A model generated the notes under the pieces. That model was not told the origin of the DNA, searched no databases, and saw only the letters and a program-made list of their open reading frames with translations. A stretch of 64,000 nucleotides of DNA from NCBI GenBank assembly GCA_963703655.1, contig CAVPFA010000005.1:310001-374000 (forward strand), read 5' to 3'. Origin of the DNA: CAVPFA01 sp963703655. Lineage in GTDB: Bacteria > Actinomycetota > Acidimicrobiia > Acidimicrobiales > Bog-793. Numbering within the stretch: the first letter of the stretch is position 1; every line of letters starts with the position of its first letter. The position numbers were made by a program, and so were the translations under genes. Shown here piece after piece: positions 19,301 to 27,846 of this stretch.

Positions 19301-19411
19301 CCGACCGAGGTCATCGCCCTCTTGCCGGCCGGCAGGGGCACCGTCTACGTGACGGTGACGACGCCGGGCGGCTCGAGCAGGCGATCGGTCGGGGCACGGT
19401 TCGTCTACTGA
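16310..19411 (+). CDS. Secreted S53 (sedolisin/kumamolisin) peptidase with beta-propeller insertion and C-terminal IPT/TIG domain
   Basis: 1033 residues from the ATG at 16310. A signal segment (HALAGVATASLVMGLSQASG) is followed by a pro-kumamolisin activation domain to ~230. The catalytic domain has Glu316 and Asp320 (GEAELDIE), oxyanion Asp400 (PGDEGS) and nucleophile Ser863 (GGTSASAP), the complete S53 set. Between Asp400 and the VGGT strand lies an insertion of about 320 residues (~418-738). It is made of YVTN/NHL-type repeats such as PSGVAVDTSDHTAYVADN and PEDVALDPVTHNVFV, i.e. a beta-propeller. The last ~80 residues (VTSISPTAPSARGVTEVTI) form an IPT/TIG domain. S53 enzymes are acid-active endopeptidases. 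The propeller may recruit substrate or cell wall. It stands alone, convergent with the AAA+ gene. Confidence 0.88.
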   Translation: MSPVRSRRDSRFHWGRHALAGVATASLVMGLSQASGVGASGSAVLTAADLPVGAPATVPFGTTQLGPAPRTASLRFDVVLSPRDPQALSRFATAVSTPGTPEYRHYLARGQFASVFGPTQATIARVLATLHAEGLVTGAISSNHLVIPVATTVASAERVLRTSLDRYRLASGRIAIANTGAPKLPASIAGSVQAVIGLDTLALPQPGGPVIAPTGAASAHPQAPVPVTSGPIPCQAAQSAAQQQSAWTENQLARAYSLSGLYSRGDLGKGVTIALFELTTYSAGDIAGFQSCYRTKTAVTNIAVRGGTNSNAGAGEAELDIEVVLGLAPEARLLVYEAANGGTGTIDELTAVADQDRAQVMSSSWGICEAFLGASAAKAENSVFEQAAAQGQSMVSIPGDEGSEGCLPNDFSPQGTVLGSTAEPSGVAVDTSDHTAYVADNGDGEVSVVNEITLQTVATFNFGAGTQPEDVALDPVTHNVFVTLNGSGQLAEISGATCNAVATTACNEQTVLVGAGSLPTGVAVDAASGTVYVAASALDAIGVYSESSLTLIGEAAAGLNPDGVAVLDAVVGGVQTFEVYTADFGGDVVSEFDGATCNATDVAGCPTLASPPAQAAVGLEPTSLALDAALNLLYVSNFDSNTVTVLTASTGAFVTTINLFPVVTEPLGLAIGPGGNSLLIACAGAGTAGTAAVAVVSLTTDKVTSLLSAGKEPVAVAADPTIGFGVTADFKDNALVISPLLLDPWDPGTQPFVTGVGGTDLTRTGPRPTESVWNEALNAAAGRPEGAGGGGISFDWTMPRYQSAPGPRGQKVLGVVNAYSSGVPCGDSHGLCREVPDVSASADPVHGYMVFEQGHWVAVGGTSASAPLWAALIGLLDVQQGTLRKVGFVNPTLYRLVAEGKPVVNDVTFGNNDYTTTGGGLYPATKGYDMATGLGTPIGTGLSLYLGYEPVPKVTSISPTAPSARGVTEVTIRGAGLLWVSLVKFGSRPSRRFTVVSPTEVIALLPAGRGTVYVTVTTPGGSSRRSVGARFVY

Positions 19412-19475
19412 GAGAACTCCGGTCCGCCTTCGAGTCGACTGACCGGCGCCGACCCGGCGGCCGGGCCCCGCATCC

Positions 19476-20396
19476 TCACCTCGTCGTTTGACTCGTGAAC
19501 GACGGGGTCGGCGCGATGCGCGACGCCGCAGCGATGAGGTCGTCCGCAGTCATGGCCCTGTTGGGGAAAGCCGCTGCCACCGCGGCGGGCAAGAGCCTGG
19601 TGCGCAGGTCCGAGAACGTGTAACCGTGCCCGTCCGCGCCGCCGGTCATCCTCACCAGTCGATCGATGACATCTTCGTCAAGATCGAGTCCCTCGAGGTC
19701 CATCTCCAATAGCGCCCGCCTTTCGCCGGCGTCGGGACGGTCGAACCGCTCGTCTGCAAGGCTTCGCCGGAGGATGGCGGGGTCGAGGACCTCGTAGCGG
19801 TTCGTGCACAGGAACACGAGCGCCCGCCCGCCGAGACGTCGGAATGCGTCGAGTTTCTGGATGAGGGTGTTCACCGCCACCTTGTCCTCGTGATGGATCT
19901 CGACCGTCGCCCGGGACGACGTCAGCGAGTCGCCCTCGTCGACGATGAGGTAGGCGGTTCTCGACTTGCCGGCCTCCTTTGCGACTGCGGCGAAGGCCTG
20001 GCTGATCAGCGCCGTCATCTGCCCGACGAACCCTTCGCCACGTACGCGGGTGCTCAGCTTGAACAGGGTGCCGGGCTTGCCGGTCGACTTCGCCAGAGCG
20101 TTCGCGATCGCCTCGGCGGTCTCGGTCTTTCCGGTCCCGACGTCGCCGTGGAAGATGACGAGCGGGTAGCGGTCCGGAAGAACCCGCAGAAGAGGGAGCG
20201 ATGCGTGGTGAAACCGCTTGCTCCAGGACTCGACGCCTTCCTCGTCGATCATCAGCCGCAGGCCCGTCTCGAGCCTGACCAGTCTCTCCGGGAAGCCGAC
20301 GAGGCGGGCGGCCTTGTCCTCGATGCCAGGATCCGGCAACGCGAGCTGGAGCTCGAAGAGCTCGCTCGTCGGGAGCGCGTGAGCGCGGTAGCTCAT
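19476..20396 (-). CDS. AAA+ family ATPase
   Basis: 306 residues. Walker A is GDVGTGKTE (about residues 84-92), Walker B AYLIVDEGDSL, sensor-1 region FLCTNRYEVLDPAILRR, and a C-terminal helical lid. The size and order resemble small AAA+ remodelling ATPases (including TRIP13-like ones). No HORMA or nucleotidyltransferase gene is nearby, so a CBASS role is not supported. It starts 27 nt after the type IV pilin gene on the same strand, which suggests co-transcription. Confidence 0.75.
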   Translation of the reverse strand: MSYRAHALPTSELFELQLALPDPGIEDKAARLVGFPERLVRLETGLRLMIDEEGVESWSKRFHHASLPLLRVLPDRYPLVIFHGDVGTGKTETAEAIANALAKSTGKPGTLFKLSTRVRGEGFVGQMTALISQAFAAVAKEAGKSRTAYLIVDEGDSLTSSRATVEIHHEDKVAVNTLIQKLDAFRRLGGRALVFLCTNRYEVLDPAILRRSLADERFDRPDAGERRALLEMDLEGLDLDEDVIDRLVRMTGGADGHGYTFSDLRTRLLPAAVAAAFPNRAMTADDLIAAASRIAPTPSFTSQTTR

Positions 20397-20423
20397 CGCG
20401 ACATCTTCACATTTTCAGCTCGG

Positions 20424-20987
20424 TCAGCTGTGCGGGAATCCCGACGATGAGATGACTGTAGGGACGACGGTCTGAGCGACACACGCAGACGGACTCGAGT
20501 TCCTGTTAACGAAGTAGTAGGTGCCCACCCCGGACTCCGTGTCGATCGCTGAGGCCAGCGTCGCCTTGATATCGACGATGCCCCAGCAATCCAACGAGCC
20601 GTGCGCGAGAGCGGTCAACACGACGGCGTTGCCCCCGCTCGGCACGTACACGCTGACCACCTGCGGGCCTGTCGAGGAGGTGGCCGAATAGATCAGGCCG
20701 GTTCCGATCGAGGTGATTGTCGAGGTCCCTCCACCGGTGTCGAGACCGGAGTACGACTGAGCGCCGACCGTGTCGTAGAAGGTGTCGGACCCCGTCAGCG
20801 CCGTCTTGAGGTTCTGCTGCGCCGCGGTGTTGTTGGCGCTCTGAGTCGTCGAGAGGAACGTGGGAATGGCGATCGCGAGCAGGATCCCGATGATGAGCAG
20901 GACGACGAGCAGCTCGATCAGGGTAAAGCCCTCGTCTCCGACACCCGCGGAAAGACACCGATTGCGTAACCGTTCGACTGCGTGCAT
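20424..20987 (-). CDS. Type IV pilin-like protein (prepilin)
   Basis: 187 residues from the ATG at 20987 (AGGAG upstream). A 20-residue leader ends in Gly before FTLIELLVVLLIIGILLAIA, the class III signal recognised by prepilin peptidase PilD, with Glu at mature position 5. The mature protein has two Cys (LDCWG and ACVAQ) that could form the D-loop disulfide. Assembly genes (pilB, pilC, pilM, pilT) are not in the window, so the pilus machinery must lie elsewhere. The upstream spacer is unusually AT-rich and probably holds the promoter. Confidence 0.88.
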   Translation of the reverse strand: MHAVERLRNRCLSAGVGDEGFTLIELLVVLLIIGILLAIAIPTFLSTTQSANNTAAQQNLKTALTGSDTFYDTVGAQSYSGLDTGGGTSTITSIGTGLIYSATSSTGPQVVSVYVPSGGNAVVLTALAHGSLDCWGIVDIKATLASAIDTESGVGTYYFVNRNSSPSACVAQTVVPTVISSSGFPHS

Positions 20988-21220
20988 GACCCATCACTCC
21001 TCAGGCCGATAGAAGGCCAATAAGAACTCTTCAATGAAATTTTTCGATACACGCCGGATAATAACACGCAGAGCGGTTGTTGAACCACTATGAGTGTTCG
21101 CTCAACGGCACCGCCGCCGTGACCTCGAAACTGGAGCGCGCGACAGCGCTCACCTTCAAGAAAAAGGGGCCGGCGCCGACCTCGAGCGAGCGGGTCAGCG
21201 CTGGCGCGAGATCTGCGAGC
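20988..21220. promoter_or_regulatory. AT-rich upstream region of the pilin gene
   Basis: The stretch around 21020-21070 is clearly richer in A/T than its surroundings and lies just upstream of the pilin ATG on the minus strand. Several TATTAT-like hexamers are present, but no -35/-10 pair stands out. It separates the pilin gene from the 3' end of ftsH. Confidence 0.35.
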
Positions 21221-23116
21221 TCAGGTCTGGTCGGTCGAGGCGAGCGGCTTGGAGGTCGCCGCACGGACGACGTCCATCAGGTCCTGGCCGCTCATCGTCT
21301 CCTTCTCGAGCAGCGTGGCGACAACTGCGTCAAGAGCGACGCGGTTCGCGGACAAAAGGCTGCTCGCCGCGCTCCTCGGCTTCGCCCAGCAGGCGGCTGA
21401 CCTCCTCGTCGATCGCGAGCTGGGTGCCCTCCGAGAACGGGCGCGACTGCAGCTGTTGGGCTCCGAGGTAGGCAGGTCCCTCGGACCCGTAGCCGATCGG
21501 GCCGAGACGTGGGGACAGACCCCAGTCCCTCACCATGTGCACGGCGAGCTCGGTTGCCCCGGAAAGGTCGCTCGAGGCACCCGTCGAAGCCTCACCGAGC
21601 ACGAGAACCTCTGAGGCGCGGCCGCCGAGACGGATGGCGAGGGAGTCTCGCAGGTAGCTCTCCGAGTAGAGGTGCCGTTCGTCGACGGGCAGCTGTTCGG
21701 TGACCCCGAGCGACCGGCCGGCGGGCAGGATCGTGATCTTGGCTACCGGGTCGGCGTGCTGGGAGAGCAGCGCGACGAGGGCGTGGCCCGCCTCGTGAAT
21801 TGCAACCGAGTGCTTCTCCTCGGGCAGGAGGACATTCGTCCCGTCGCGGCTGCCGAGGATGATGCGGTCCCTCGCGTCGTCGATGTCCTGGGAGCTGATG
21901 ACGTCGCGGTTGTGCCGCACGGCGACGATGGCCGCCTCGTTGATGAGGTTGGCGAGGTCGGCGCCGGAAAAGCCGGGAGTTGCCCTCGAGACGGCGTCGA
22001 GATCGACGTCCGGACCGAGATGTTTCTCTTTCGAGTGCACTTTCAAGATCGCGGCTCGCTCGGCCTGGTTGGGAAGAGGGATCTCGACCTCGCGGTCGAA
22101 ACGGCCGGGCCGCAGGAGCGCCGGGTCGAGCACCTCCGGGCGGTTCGTGGCGGCCATCACGACGATGCCGGTCTTCGAGTCGAAACCGTCCATCTCGGCC
22201 AGGAGCTGGTTGAGCGTCTGCTCGCGTTCGTCGTTGGAGACGATCGAACCCCCCGCTTCTGGCCGATGGCGTCGATCTCGTCGATGAAGATGATCGAGGG
22301 TGCCCGTTTGCGGGCGTCGGCGAACAGGTCGCGGACCCGGGAGGCCCCCACGCCGACGAACAACTCGACGAAACTGGAACCCGTCAAGGCGAAGAACGGT
22401 ACATCTGCCTCACCCGCGACCGCCCGAGCCATGAGCGTCTTCCCGCTTCCGGGCGGCCCGACCATGAGCACCCCGCGGGGGCCGATCGCGCCCGCGCGCT
22501 CGTAGCGCTCGGGGTGCTGGAGGAAGTCGACGACCTCGCTCACCTCGCGCTTCGCGTTCTCGTAGCCGGCGACGTCGGCGAAGCGCGTCGCGGGCCGTTG
22601 CTCGTCATAGACCTTGGCCTTCGAGCCTCCGAAGCCCATGATGCCGCCGGCCAGCTGCCTGCGGGTGCTGCGACTCAGCCACACGAAGATCCCGATGAAC
22701 AACAGGAGCGGCAGGAACGAGAGCAGATCGGCCACGAGGCTGGAGGTCGTTCCGACGCCGGTCACCGCGACGCCGTGTGACTTCAGCGTCGGAGCCAGGC
22801 TTGGGTCGGTGACAGCCGTAGGGATCTGCGAGGTGTAGTTGTCGCCGCCCTTCAACTTGCCCGTGACGGCGCCGGTCGGGTTGATGGAAGCAGTCGTGAC
22901 CTTGCCCGCGTCGACCTGGGACAGCCACTGGGTGTAGTTGTAACTGACCGTCTTGGTGCTGCTCATTCTCGGAGAGAACAGCAGCAGCGCCGTGAAGGCC
23001 AACCCGGCCAGAAGGAGCCACCAGCGCCCGCGCGGCGGCGCCGGCGGCACCGGCGCCGGCTGTCGGTCGCGAGGCGGTCCCGAATTGGCAGAGCTCGTGA
23101 AGTGACGATGTTGCAT
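21221..23116 (-). CDS. ftsH: ATP-dependent zinc metalloprotease FtsH, reading frame interrupted twice
   Basis: Across three segments this is one complete FtsH of about 632 residues. It has an N-terminal membrane segment, an extracytoplasmic domain, a second membrane segment, the AAA module (GPPGSGKT, IIFIDEIDAIG, NRPEVLDPALLRPGRFD) and the zinc site HEAGH. The frame breaks at a run of six C at 22249-22254, where seven would restore KRGGSIVSNDE. It breaks again near 21368, where removing one base restores EERASSLLSANRVAL and the natural end KPLASTDQT. The two indels cancel in length. FtsH degrades misfolded membrane and regulatory proteins and is usually essential or important, so sequencing error is the best explanation. 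Confidence 0.85.
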
Positions 23117-23198
23117 GGTCGCGACCTGCCATTTCCCTAAACGGTCGTGAGCGAGCGTAGCGGCCGCCCGGTGCTCCCGCACCTGGCAGGCTGGCGCA

Positions 23199-24107
23199 AT
23201 GCAGGCCTACCTCATCGACGGCACCTATGAGCTCTTTCGCCAGTTCTTCGGCCGTCCGTCGACGGCCGCCGCTGACGGGAGCGAGGTGGCGGCGGCTCGG
23301 GGCGTGGTCTGGTCGGTGGTGTCGCTCCTCACACAAGGCGTCACCCACCTCGGGGTGGCCACCGATCACGTCATCGAGTCGTTTCGCAACGACCTGTGGG
23401 CCGGCTACAAGACGGGGGCGGGGGTGGACCCCGCGCTCAAGTCCCAGTTCCCACTGCTCGAGGACGCGCTAACGGCGCTCGGAGTACGGGTGTGGCCGAT
23501 GATCGACCTAGAGGCCGACGACGCCCTCGCGTCGGCCGCCGCGGTCGTCGCTGACGACCAGCGCGTCGACGAGGTGCTCATCTGCACGCCCGACAAGGAT
23601 CTGGCCCAGTGCGTCGTCGGGACCCGTGTGGTCCAGCTCGACCGCCGGACCGGAGCGGTCACCGACGAAGAAGGGGTCTGGGGCCGTTTCGGCGTCGCTC
23701 CCCGGTCGATACCCGACTGGCTCGCGTTGGTCGGCGACAGCGCCGACGGATTTCCGGGCCTCGCCGGATGGGGGCGCCAGTCGGCGTCGGTCGTGCTCGC
23801 CCATTACGCCGACCTCGACGCCATACCCGACGACGTGGCGGACTGGGACCCCGAGGTCCGCCGGACGGTGCGCAGCGCACCGAAGCTCGCCGCCCGATTG
23901 GCCGCCGAGCGAGAGCTTGCGCTTCTGTTCCGTGTCCTAGCGACGCTCCGGGTCGACAGGACACTCCTGGGCGGTGTGGACGAGCTGCGCTGGCAGGGCC
24001 CGATGCCCGGATTCGCCGACGTGTGCCGCCACCTTCGAGACGAGAGGCTGCCCGGGCGCGTCGCCGAGCTCAGTCGGCTCTCGGGGCCGGCCGGCGGTCG
24101 GCCCTAG
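23199..24107 (+). CDS. 5'-3' exonuclease (PolA N-terminal/FEN family)
   Basis: 302 residues, the size of a stand-alone PolA-type 5' nuclease domain. It begins with AYLIDGTYELFRQFF. Acidic metal-site clusters follow in DLEADDALASAA and CTPDKDLAQ, and a helix-hairpin-helix with LALVGDSADGFPGLAGWG. The expected job is flap removal in repair or primer processing. It is divergent from ftsH and its 3' end overlaps the convergent ligase gene by 4 nt. Confidence 0.87.
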   Translation: MQAYLIDGTYELFRQFFGRPSTAAADGSEVAAARGVVWSVVSLLTQGVTHLGVATDHVIESFRNDLWAGYKTGAGVDPALKSQFPLLEDALTALGVRVWPMIDLEADDALASAAAVVADDQRVDEVLICTPDKDLAQCVVGTRVVQLDRRTGAVTDEEGVWGRFGVAPRSIPDWLALVGDSADGFPGLAGWGRQSASVVLAHYADLDAIPDDVADWDPEVRRTVRSAPKLAARLAAERELALLFRVLATLRVDRTLLGGVDELRWQGPMPGFADVCRHLRDERLPGRVAELSRLSGPAGGRP

Positions 24108-25177
24108 CCGGAGGCGCCGAACACCCGGCCGAGCTCTTCGGGCACCGCCGCCTCCAGCTGCGAGTAGGTGCACGACCCCGGCTTGCGGTCCGGGCGCCAG
24201 CGCCGGAACGAGGTGGCGTGGCGGAAGCGGTCGCCCTGCAGGTGGTCGTAGCCGACCTCGCACACCAGCTCGGGCCGGAGGGCCTCCCAGGAGAGGTTCT
24301 TGTTCGCGTTCCACCGGCTCGGCGCCCCGGGTCTTCGAGTTTCGTCGGCGTCGGGGTCCGGCATCATCCTCATCCAGGGATGGCCCGAAACGTCGTCCGT
24401 ACGGTAAGGAGCGATGTCGTCGACGAGGCTCTTGCGCAATGACACGGCAAACCCGGACGCCACCCCGACGTGATGCAGCCCCCCCTCCTCGTCGAACAAG
24501 CCGAGCAGGAGCGAACCGACGCCTCCGCCGTCCTTGTGCCATCGGAAACCGCCCACCACACAGTCGGCGGTTCGCTCGTGCTTGACCTTCAACAGGACTC
24601 GTTCGCCCTCGCGGTAGGTGAGCTCGACGGGCTTGGCCACGACGCCGTCGAGCCCGGCGCCCTCGAATCGCCCGAACCAGTCCCGGGCAACGGCCAGGTC
24701 TGAGGTGGCCGGGGTCACATAGACCGGAGGCTCACAGCCGGCGAGAGCCTGTTCGAGGGCCAGGCGCCTCGCACCGAAGGGCTCGCCGCGCAGATCGCGA
24801 CCGCCCAGAGCCAACAGGTCGAAGGCCACGAACGACGCCGGGGTCGTGGACGCGAGGAGCTTCACCCGCGACGCCGCCGGATGGATCCGCTGGAGCAGCG
24901 CATCGAAGTCCAGCCCCTCGGGCGCCACGATCACTATCTCGCCGTCGACCACGCAGCGATCGGGCAGATTCGCCTCCAGCGCCTCGACGAGCTCGGGAAA
25001 ATAGCGGGTGAGGGGCTTCTCGTTTCTGCTTCCCAGCTCCACCTCGGGCCCGTCACGGAACACGATGCAGCGAAACCCGTCCCATTTGGGCTCATAGATC
25101 ATCCCGTCGCCTTCTGGCATCTGCCGGGAGAGCTTCGCCAGCATCGGCGCCACGGGCGGCATCACCGGCAGATCCAT
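24104..25177 (-). CDS. ATP-dependent DNA ligase (LigC/LigD-ligase type)
   Basis: 357 residues from the ATG at 25177. The adenylation motif YEPKWDGFRC holds the catalytic Lys near residue 31; other ligase motifs are visible as VVDGEIVI, LDGVVAKP and VLLKVKHERTADCVVGGF. The OB-fold domain follows, with RPELVCEVGYDHL. It is a stand-alone ligase without nuclease or polymerase domains. It is the last gene of a minus-strand group with the LigD-type polymerase and PHP genes. That setting argues for double-strand-break repair or short gap repair. Confidence 0.88.
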   Translation of the reverse strand: MDLPVMPPVAPMLAKLSRQMPEGDGMIYEPKWDGFRCIVFRDGPEVELGSRNEKPLTRYFPELVEALEANLPDRCVVDGEIVIVAPEGLDFDALLQRIHPAASRVKLLASTTPASFVAFDLLALGGRDLRGEPFGARRLALEQALAGCEPPVYVTPATSDLAVARDWFGRFEGAGLDGVVAKPVELTYREGERVLLKVKHERTADCVVGGFRWHKDGGGVGSLLLGLFDEEGGLHHVGVASGFAVSLRKSLVDDIAPYRTDDVSGHPWMRMMPDPDADETRRPGAPSRWNANKNLSWEALRPELVCEVGYDHLQGDRFRHATSFRRWRPDRKPGSCTYSQLEAAVPEELGRVFGASG

Positions 25178-25221
25178 TGGGAAAAGCCTACCGATCCGCC
25201 CGCCTTGAGACGAGTGTGCGG

Positions 25222-26241
25222 TCAAGACCGCTCATGGCTCGCCGCCCATTCGACCAGCGCGTCAACGGGTCGCGTGTTTACGATCGAGCCGACCTGAACC
25301 TCGGCTCGAGCCGCCTGCTCACAGCCGAGCCCCAGCCATTCGAGCTGTCCGGGCGCATGGGCGTCGGTGTCGATGGTGACCACACAGCCGAAGCCGACGG
25401 CGAGCCGGAGCAGTTCGTCGGGCGGGTCGCGCCGCTCGGGCCGCGAGTTGATCTCGACCGCAGTCCCGGTCCTCGAGCACGCCTCGAACACGGCCTCGGC
25501 GTCGAAGCTCGACGGCGGGCGCCCCCTGCCGGCGAGGAGCCGGCCCGTGCAGTGGCCGAGGATGTCGGTATGAGGGCTCTCCACAGCCGCGACCATCCGC
25601 CTGGTCATCGGTGCGGCGTCCATCCGGAGCTTGGAGTGGACGCTCGCGACGACGACGTCCAGCTGGGCGAGCAAAGCCTCGTCCTGGTCGAGCGACCCGT
25701 CCTCGAGGATGTCGACCTCGATTCCCGTCAGTATCCTAAACGGAGCCATTTCCTCGTTCAGCTCCCCGATCACCTCCAGCTGTGTGCGGAGCCGCTCGGC
25801 GGTGAGCCCGTGAGCCACCGTGAGACGAGGGCTGTGGTCGGTTAGGACGAGGTAGTCGTGCCCGAGGGCGGCGGCCGCCTCTGCCATCTCGCGGATCGGG
25901 CTTCCGCCGTCCGACCAGTCGGAGTGGCTGTGGCAGTCGCCAGTGAGGGATTGCCTGAGGCGTTCCGCTTCGGGGCTGAGCGGAACGGGCTCGACCTGTT
26001 CGAGCTCTGCCAGGTAGCCGGGGACCCCGCCGGCCACGGCCTCGGCGATCACGCGGGAGGTCGTGTCCCCGACGTTGGGGAGGTCCTTGACGCGGCCCGA
26101 GGCAACCAGAGCCTCGAGCTTGCCCGGATCCAGTTCGTCGACCGACTCCGCCGCCCGCCGGAAGGCACGCACTTTGTGGGTGTCGGCGCCGTCGCGCTCG
26201 AGACGGTAGGCGATGCGGCGAAGCGCGTCGGCCGGCTCCAC
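25222..26241 (-). CDS. PHP-domain protein with helix-hairpin-helix (PolX C-terminal-like nuclease)
   Basis: 339 residues from a GTG at 26241. The first ~90 residues form a helix-hairpin-helix domain as in PolX (LPNVGDTTSRVIAEAVAGG). The PHP domain follows with metal ligands in GDCHSHSDWSDG, LTDHSP, GIEVDIL, ASVHSKL, ILGHCTG and DTDAHAPG. In bacterial PolX this domain is a 3'-5' exonuclease or AP-endonuclease. The nucleotidyltransferase palm of PolX is absent, so this is a nuclease-only form. It lies between the polymerase and ligase genes with gaps of 9 and 44 nt. Confidence 0.83.
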   Translation of the reverse strand: MEPADALRRIAYRLERDGADTHKVRAFRRAAESVDELDPGKLEALVASGRVKDLPNVGDTTSRVIAEAVAGGVPGYLAELEQVEPVPLSPEAERLRQSLTGDCHSHSDWSDGGSPIREMAEAAAALGHDYLVLTDHSPRLTVAHGLTAERLRTQLEVIGELNEEMAPFRILTGIEVDILEDGSLDQDEALLAQLDVVVASVHSKLRMDAAPMTRRMVAAVESPHTDILGHCTGRLLAGRGRPPSSFDAEAVFEACSRTGTAVEINSRPERRDPPDELLRLAVGFGCVVTIDTDAHAPGQLEWLGLGCEQAARAEVQVGSIVNTRPVDALVEWAASHERS

Positions 26242-26250
26242 GGTGGTGCC

Positions 26251-27273
26251 TCAGTCCTTCTTCGCCCGGCTCGGCGCGACCCGGCTGGGCTCGTCGGGCT
26301 GCTTCGGGTACTGGGGCGGCCACGGTGCGTCACGTAGACCCGCGGCACGGTCTCGGGCGGCCAGCTCCAGCAGCGGCTCGAGGGACTGGGGATCATCGGG
26401 CATAGCAGCCCACGGATCGCCCAGGCGCCCGAGCCGGTCGGGAACGGTCGCAATCGTGAGCTCGTCAGGGTCGACGCCGGCGACGTCGTCCCACGCCAGC
26501 GGCGTCGAGACTTGGGCGTACGAGCGCGAACGCGCCGACCAGGCCCCGAACACAGTCTTGTGCGGCGCATTCTGGTTGAAGTCGACGAAGACCCGCTCGC
26601 CTCGTTCCTCCTTCCACCAATTCGCCGTGACGAGATCGGGCCGGCGACGCTCCAGCTCGCGCGCGAGCGCCACGGCCGCGGCACGAACCTCGGTCGCGTC
26701 CCAGCGGGGTTCGAGACGGGAGTAGACGTGCAAGCCGCGGTTGCCGCTGGTCTTCGGGTACGCCACGATGCCGAGCTCGTCGAGGAGCGCCTTGACGCAC
26801 GAGGCGGCCTCTCGGACCTGTTCGAACACCACCCCGGGCTGAGGGTCGAGGTCGATTCGCAGCTCGTCGGCGTGGCCGGGGTCGTCGACGCGAAACGCCC
26901 AGAGGTGAAACCCGAGGCAGCCGAGATTGACCGCCCACGCGATGTGCGCCGCGTCGGCGATCACGAGCGCCCTCGAGGTCGTCCCGTTCGGCGTCGAGAC
27001 CTCCACGGTCTGAAGCCACTCCGGAGCTCCCGGAGGAACTCGCTTCTGGTAGAACGACTTGCCGAGCGCGCCGTCGGGGAACCGCTGCAACATCGCCGGC
27101 CTCCCGCCCGTCGCGCTCAGGATCGGTCCGGCGACGGCGAGGTAGTAAGCGACGACGTCGAGCTTGGTCGCACCGAGGCCGGGGAAGAAGATCTTGCCGG
27201 GATTCGAGATCTCGACAACGCGGCCGGACACCTCGACCGTCTGGCTGGCCTCTCGGCTGCTCGAGCTCGACAC
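26251..27273 (-). CDS. LigD-type polymerase/primase domain protein (NHEJ)
   Basis: 340 residues, matching the stand-alone LigD polymerase (archaeo-eukaryotic primase) domain. The metal-binding DxD is in ELRIDLDPQ, the catalytic-helix segment is YPKTSGNRGLHVYSRL, and a third acidic strand is in RVFVDFNQNAPHKT. Such enzymes add or template ribonucleotides at DNA ends. Together with the adjacent nuclease and ligase it forms a split version of multi-domain LigD. No ku gene is in the window. Confidence 0.87.
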   Translation of the reverse strand: MSSSSSREASQTVEVSGRVVEISNPGKIFFPGLGATKLDVVAYYLAVAGPILSATGGRPAMLQRFPDGALGKSFYQKRVPPGAPEWLQTVEVSTPNGTTSRALVIADAAHIAWAVNLGCLGFHLWAFRVDDPGHADELRIDLDPQPGVVFEQVREAASCVKALLDELGIVAYPKTSGNRGLHVYSRLEPRWDATEVRAAAVALARELERRRPDLVTANWWKEERGERVFVDFNQNAPHKTVFGAWSARSRSYAQVSTPLAWDDVAGVDPDELTIATVPDRLGRLGDPWAAMPDDPQSLEPLLELAARDRAAGLRDAPWPPQYPKQPDEPSRVAPSRAKKD

Positions 27274-27335
27274 GACGACAGGCTACCGACAGCCGGCCCG
27301 CTCGTGGATTGGTGCGGCTGCCGGCTCCCGCCGCG

Positions 27336-27675
27336 CTAGCGCACGAAGTGGACGATGTCGGCGATCACGAGGGTCCCGACGAGCACCATCACGACGCCGT
27401 AGAGGGCCGAGATCGCCCAGCGCCAACGGTGGTTTGCCAGCCAGAAACGCCGGATCCCCATCACGTCGAAGACGAGAGCGACGATGCCGATCGGCAGTCC
27501 GACCGCCGGTTCGACTCGCGTGGCGGCGCCGAGCACCGGGGTCATGATCGGCAGCACGACGTAAAAGAGCAGGCACCGGAGCGCGGAGAGCAGTATCGAC
27601 GCGCTCGAAGATCCTGTGCGCGGCGGCGTCGTCGGCGGTGGCCGGCCCCTCCGGGATCCGGAGCAGGCGGCGCAT
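27336..27675 (-). CDS. Small membrane protein, interrupted by a 1-nt frameshift
   Basis: Reading starts at the ATG at 27675 (MRRLLRIPEGPATADDAAAH, then RIFER) and changes frame near 27600 to SILLSALRCLLFYVVLPIM, continuing to the stop with the segment GIRRFWLANHRWRWAISALY. Dropping one base near 27600 joins the two as FERSILLSALR. The interval is 3n+1 nt. Three hydrophobic segments are visible. The RRFW...HRWRW loop occurs in an uncharacterised actinobacterial membrane-protein family, by memory. Function unknown. Confidence 0.6.
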
Positions 27676-27846
27676 GGCGACATCGGCCGCCGATCGGCCG
27701 GGCCTGGCTGATCCTGATCCGGGCGCTATGACGGATTGGCTCACCGCCGCCAGGTTAGGACCTCCAAGCCCCTGTCTCCAGCCGGCCTCCGAGGCCCTGG
27801 CTGCGGTGCAAGCCGTCGGCCGATCGACACTGCGAGACTGAGTCGC

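Noticed and set aside
19476..20396. TRIP13-like ATPase of a CBASS defence system
   Set aside because: No HORMA, nucleotidyltransferase or effector gene is nearby; the neighbours are pilin and FtsH.
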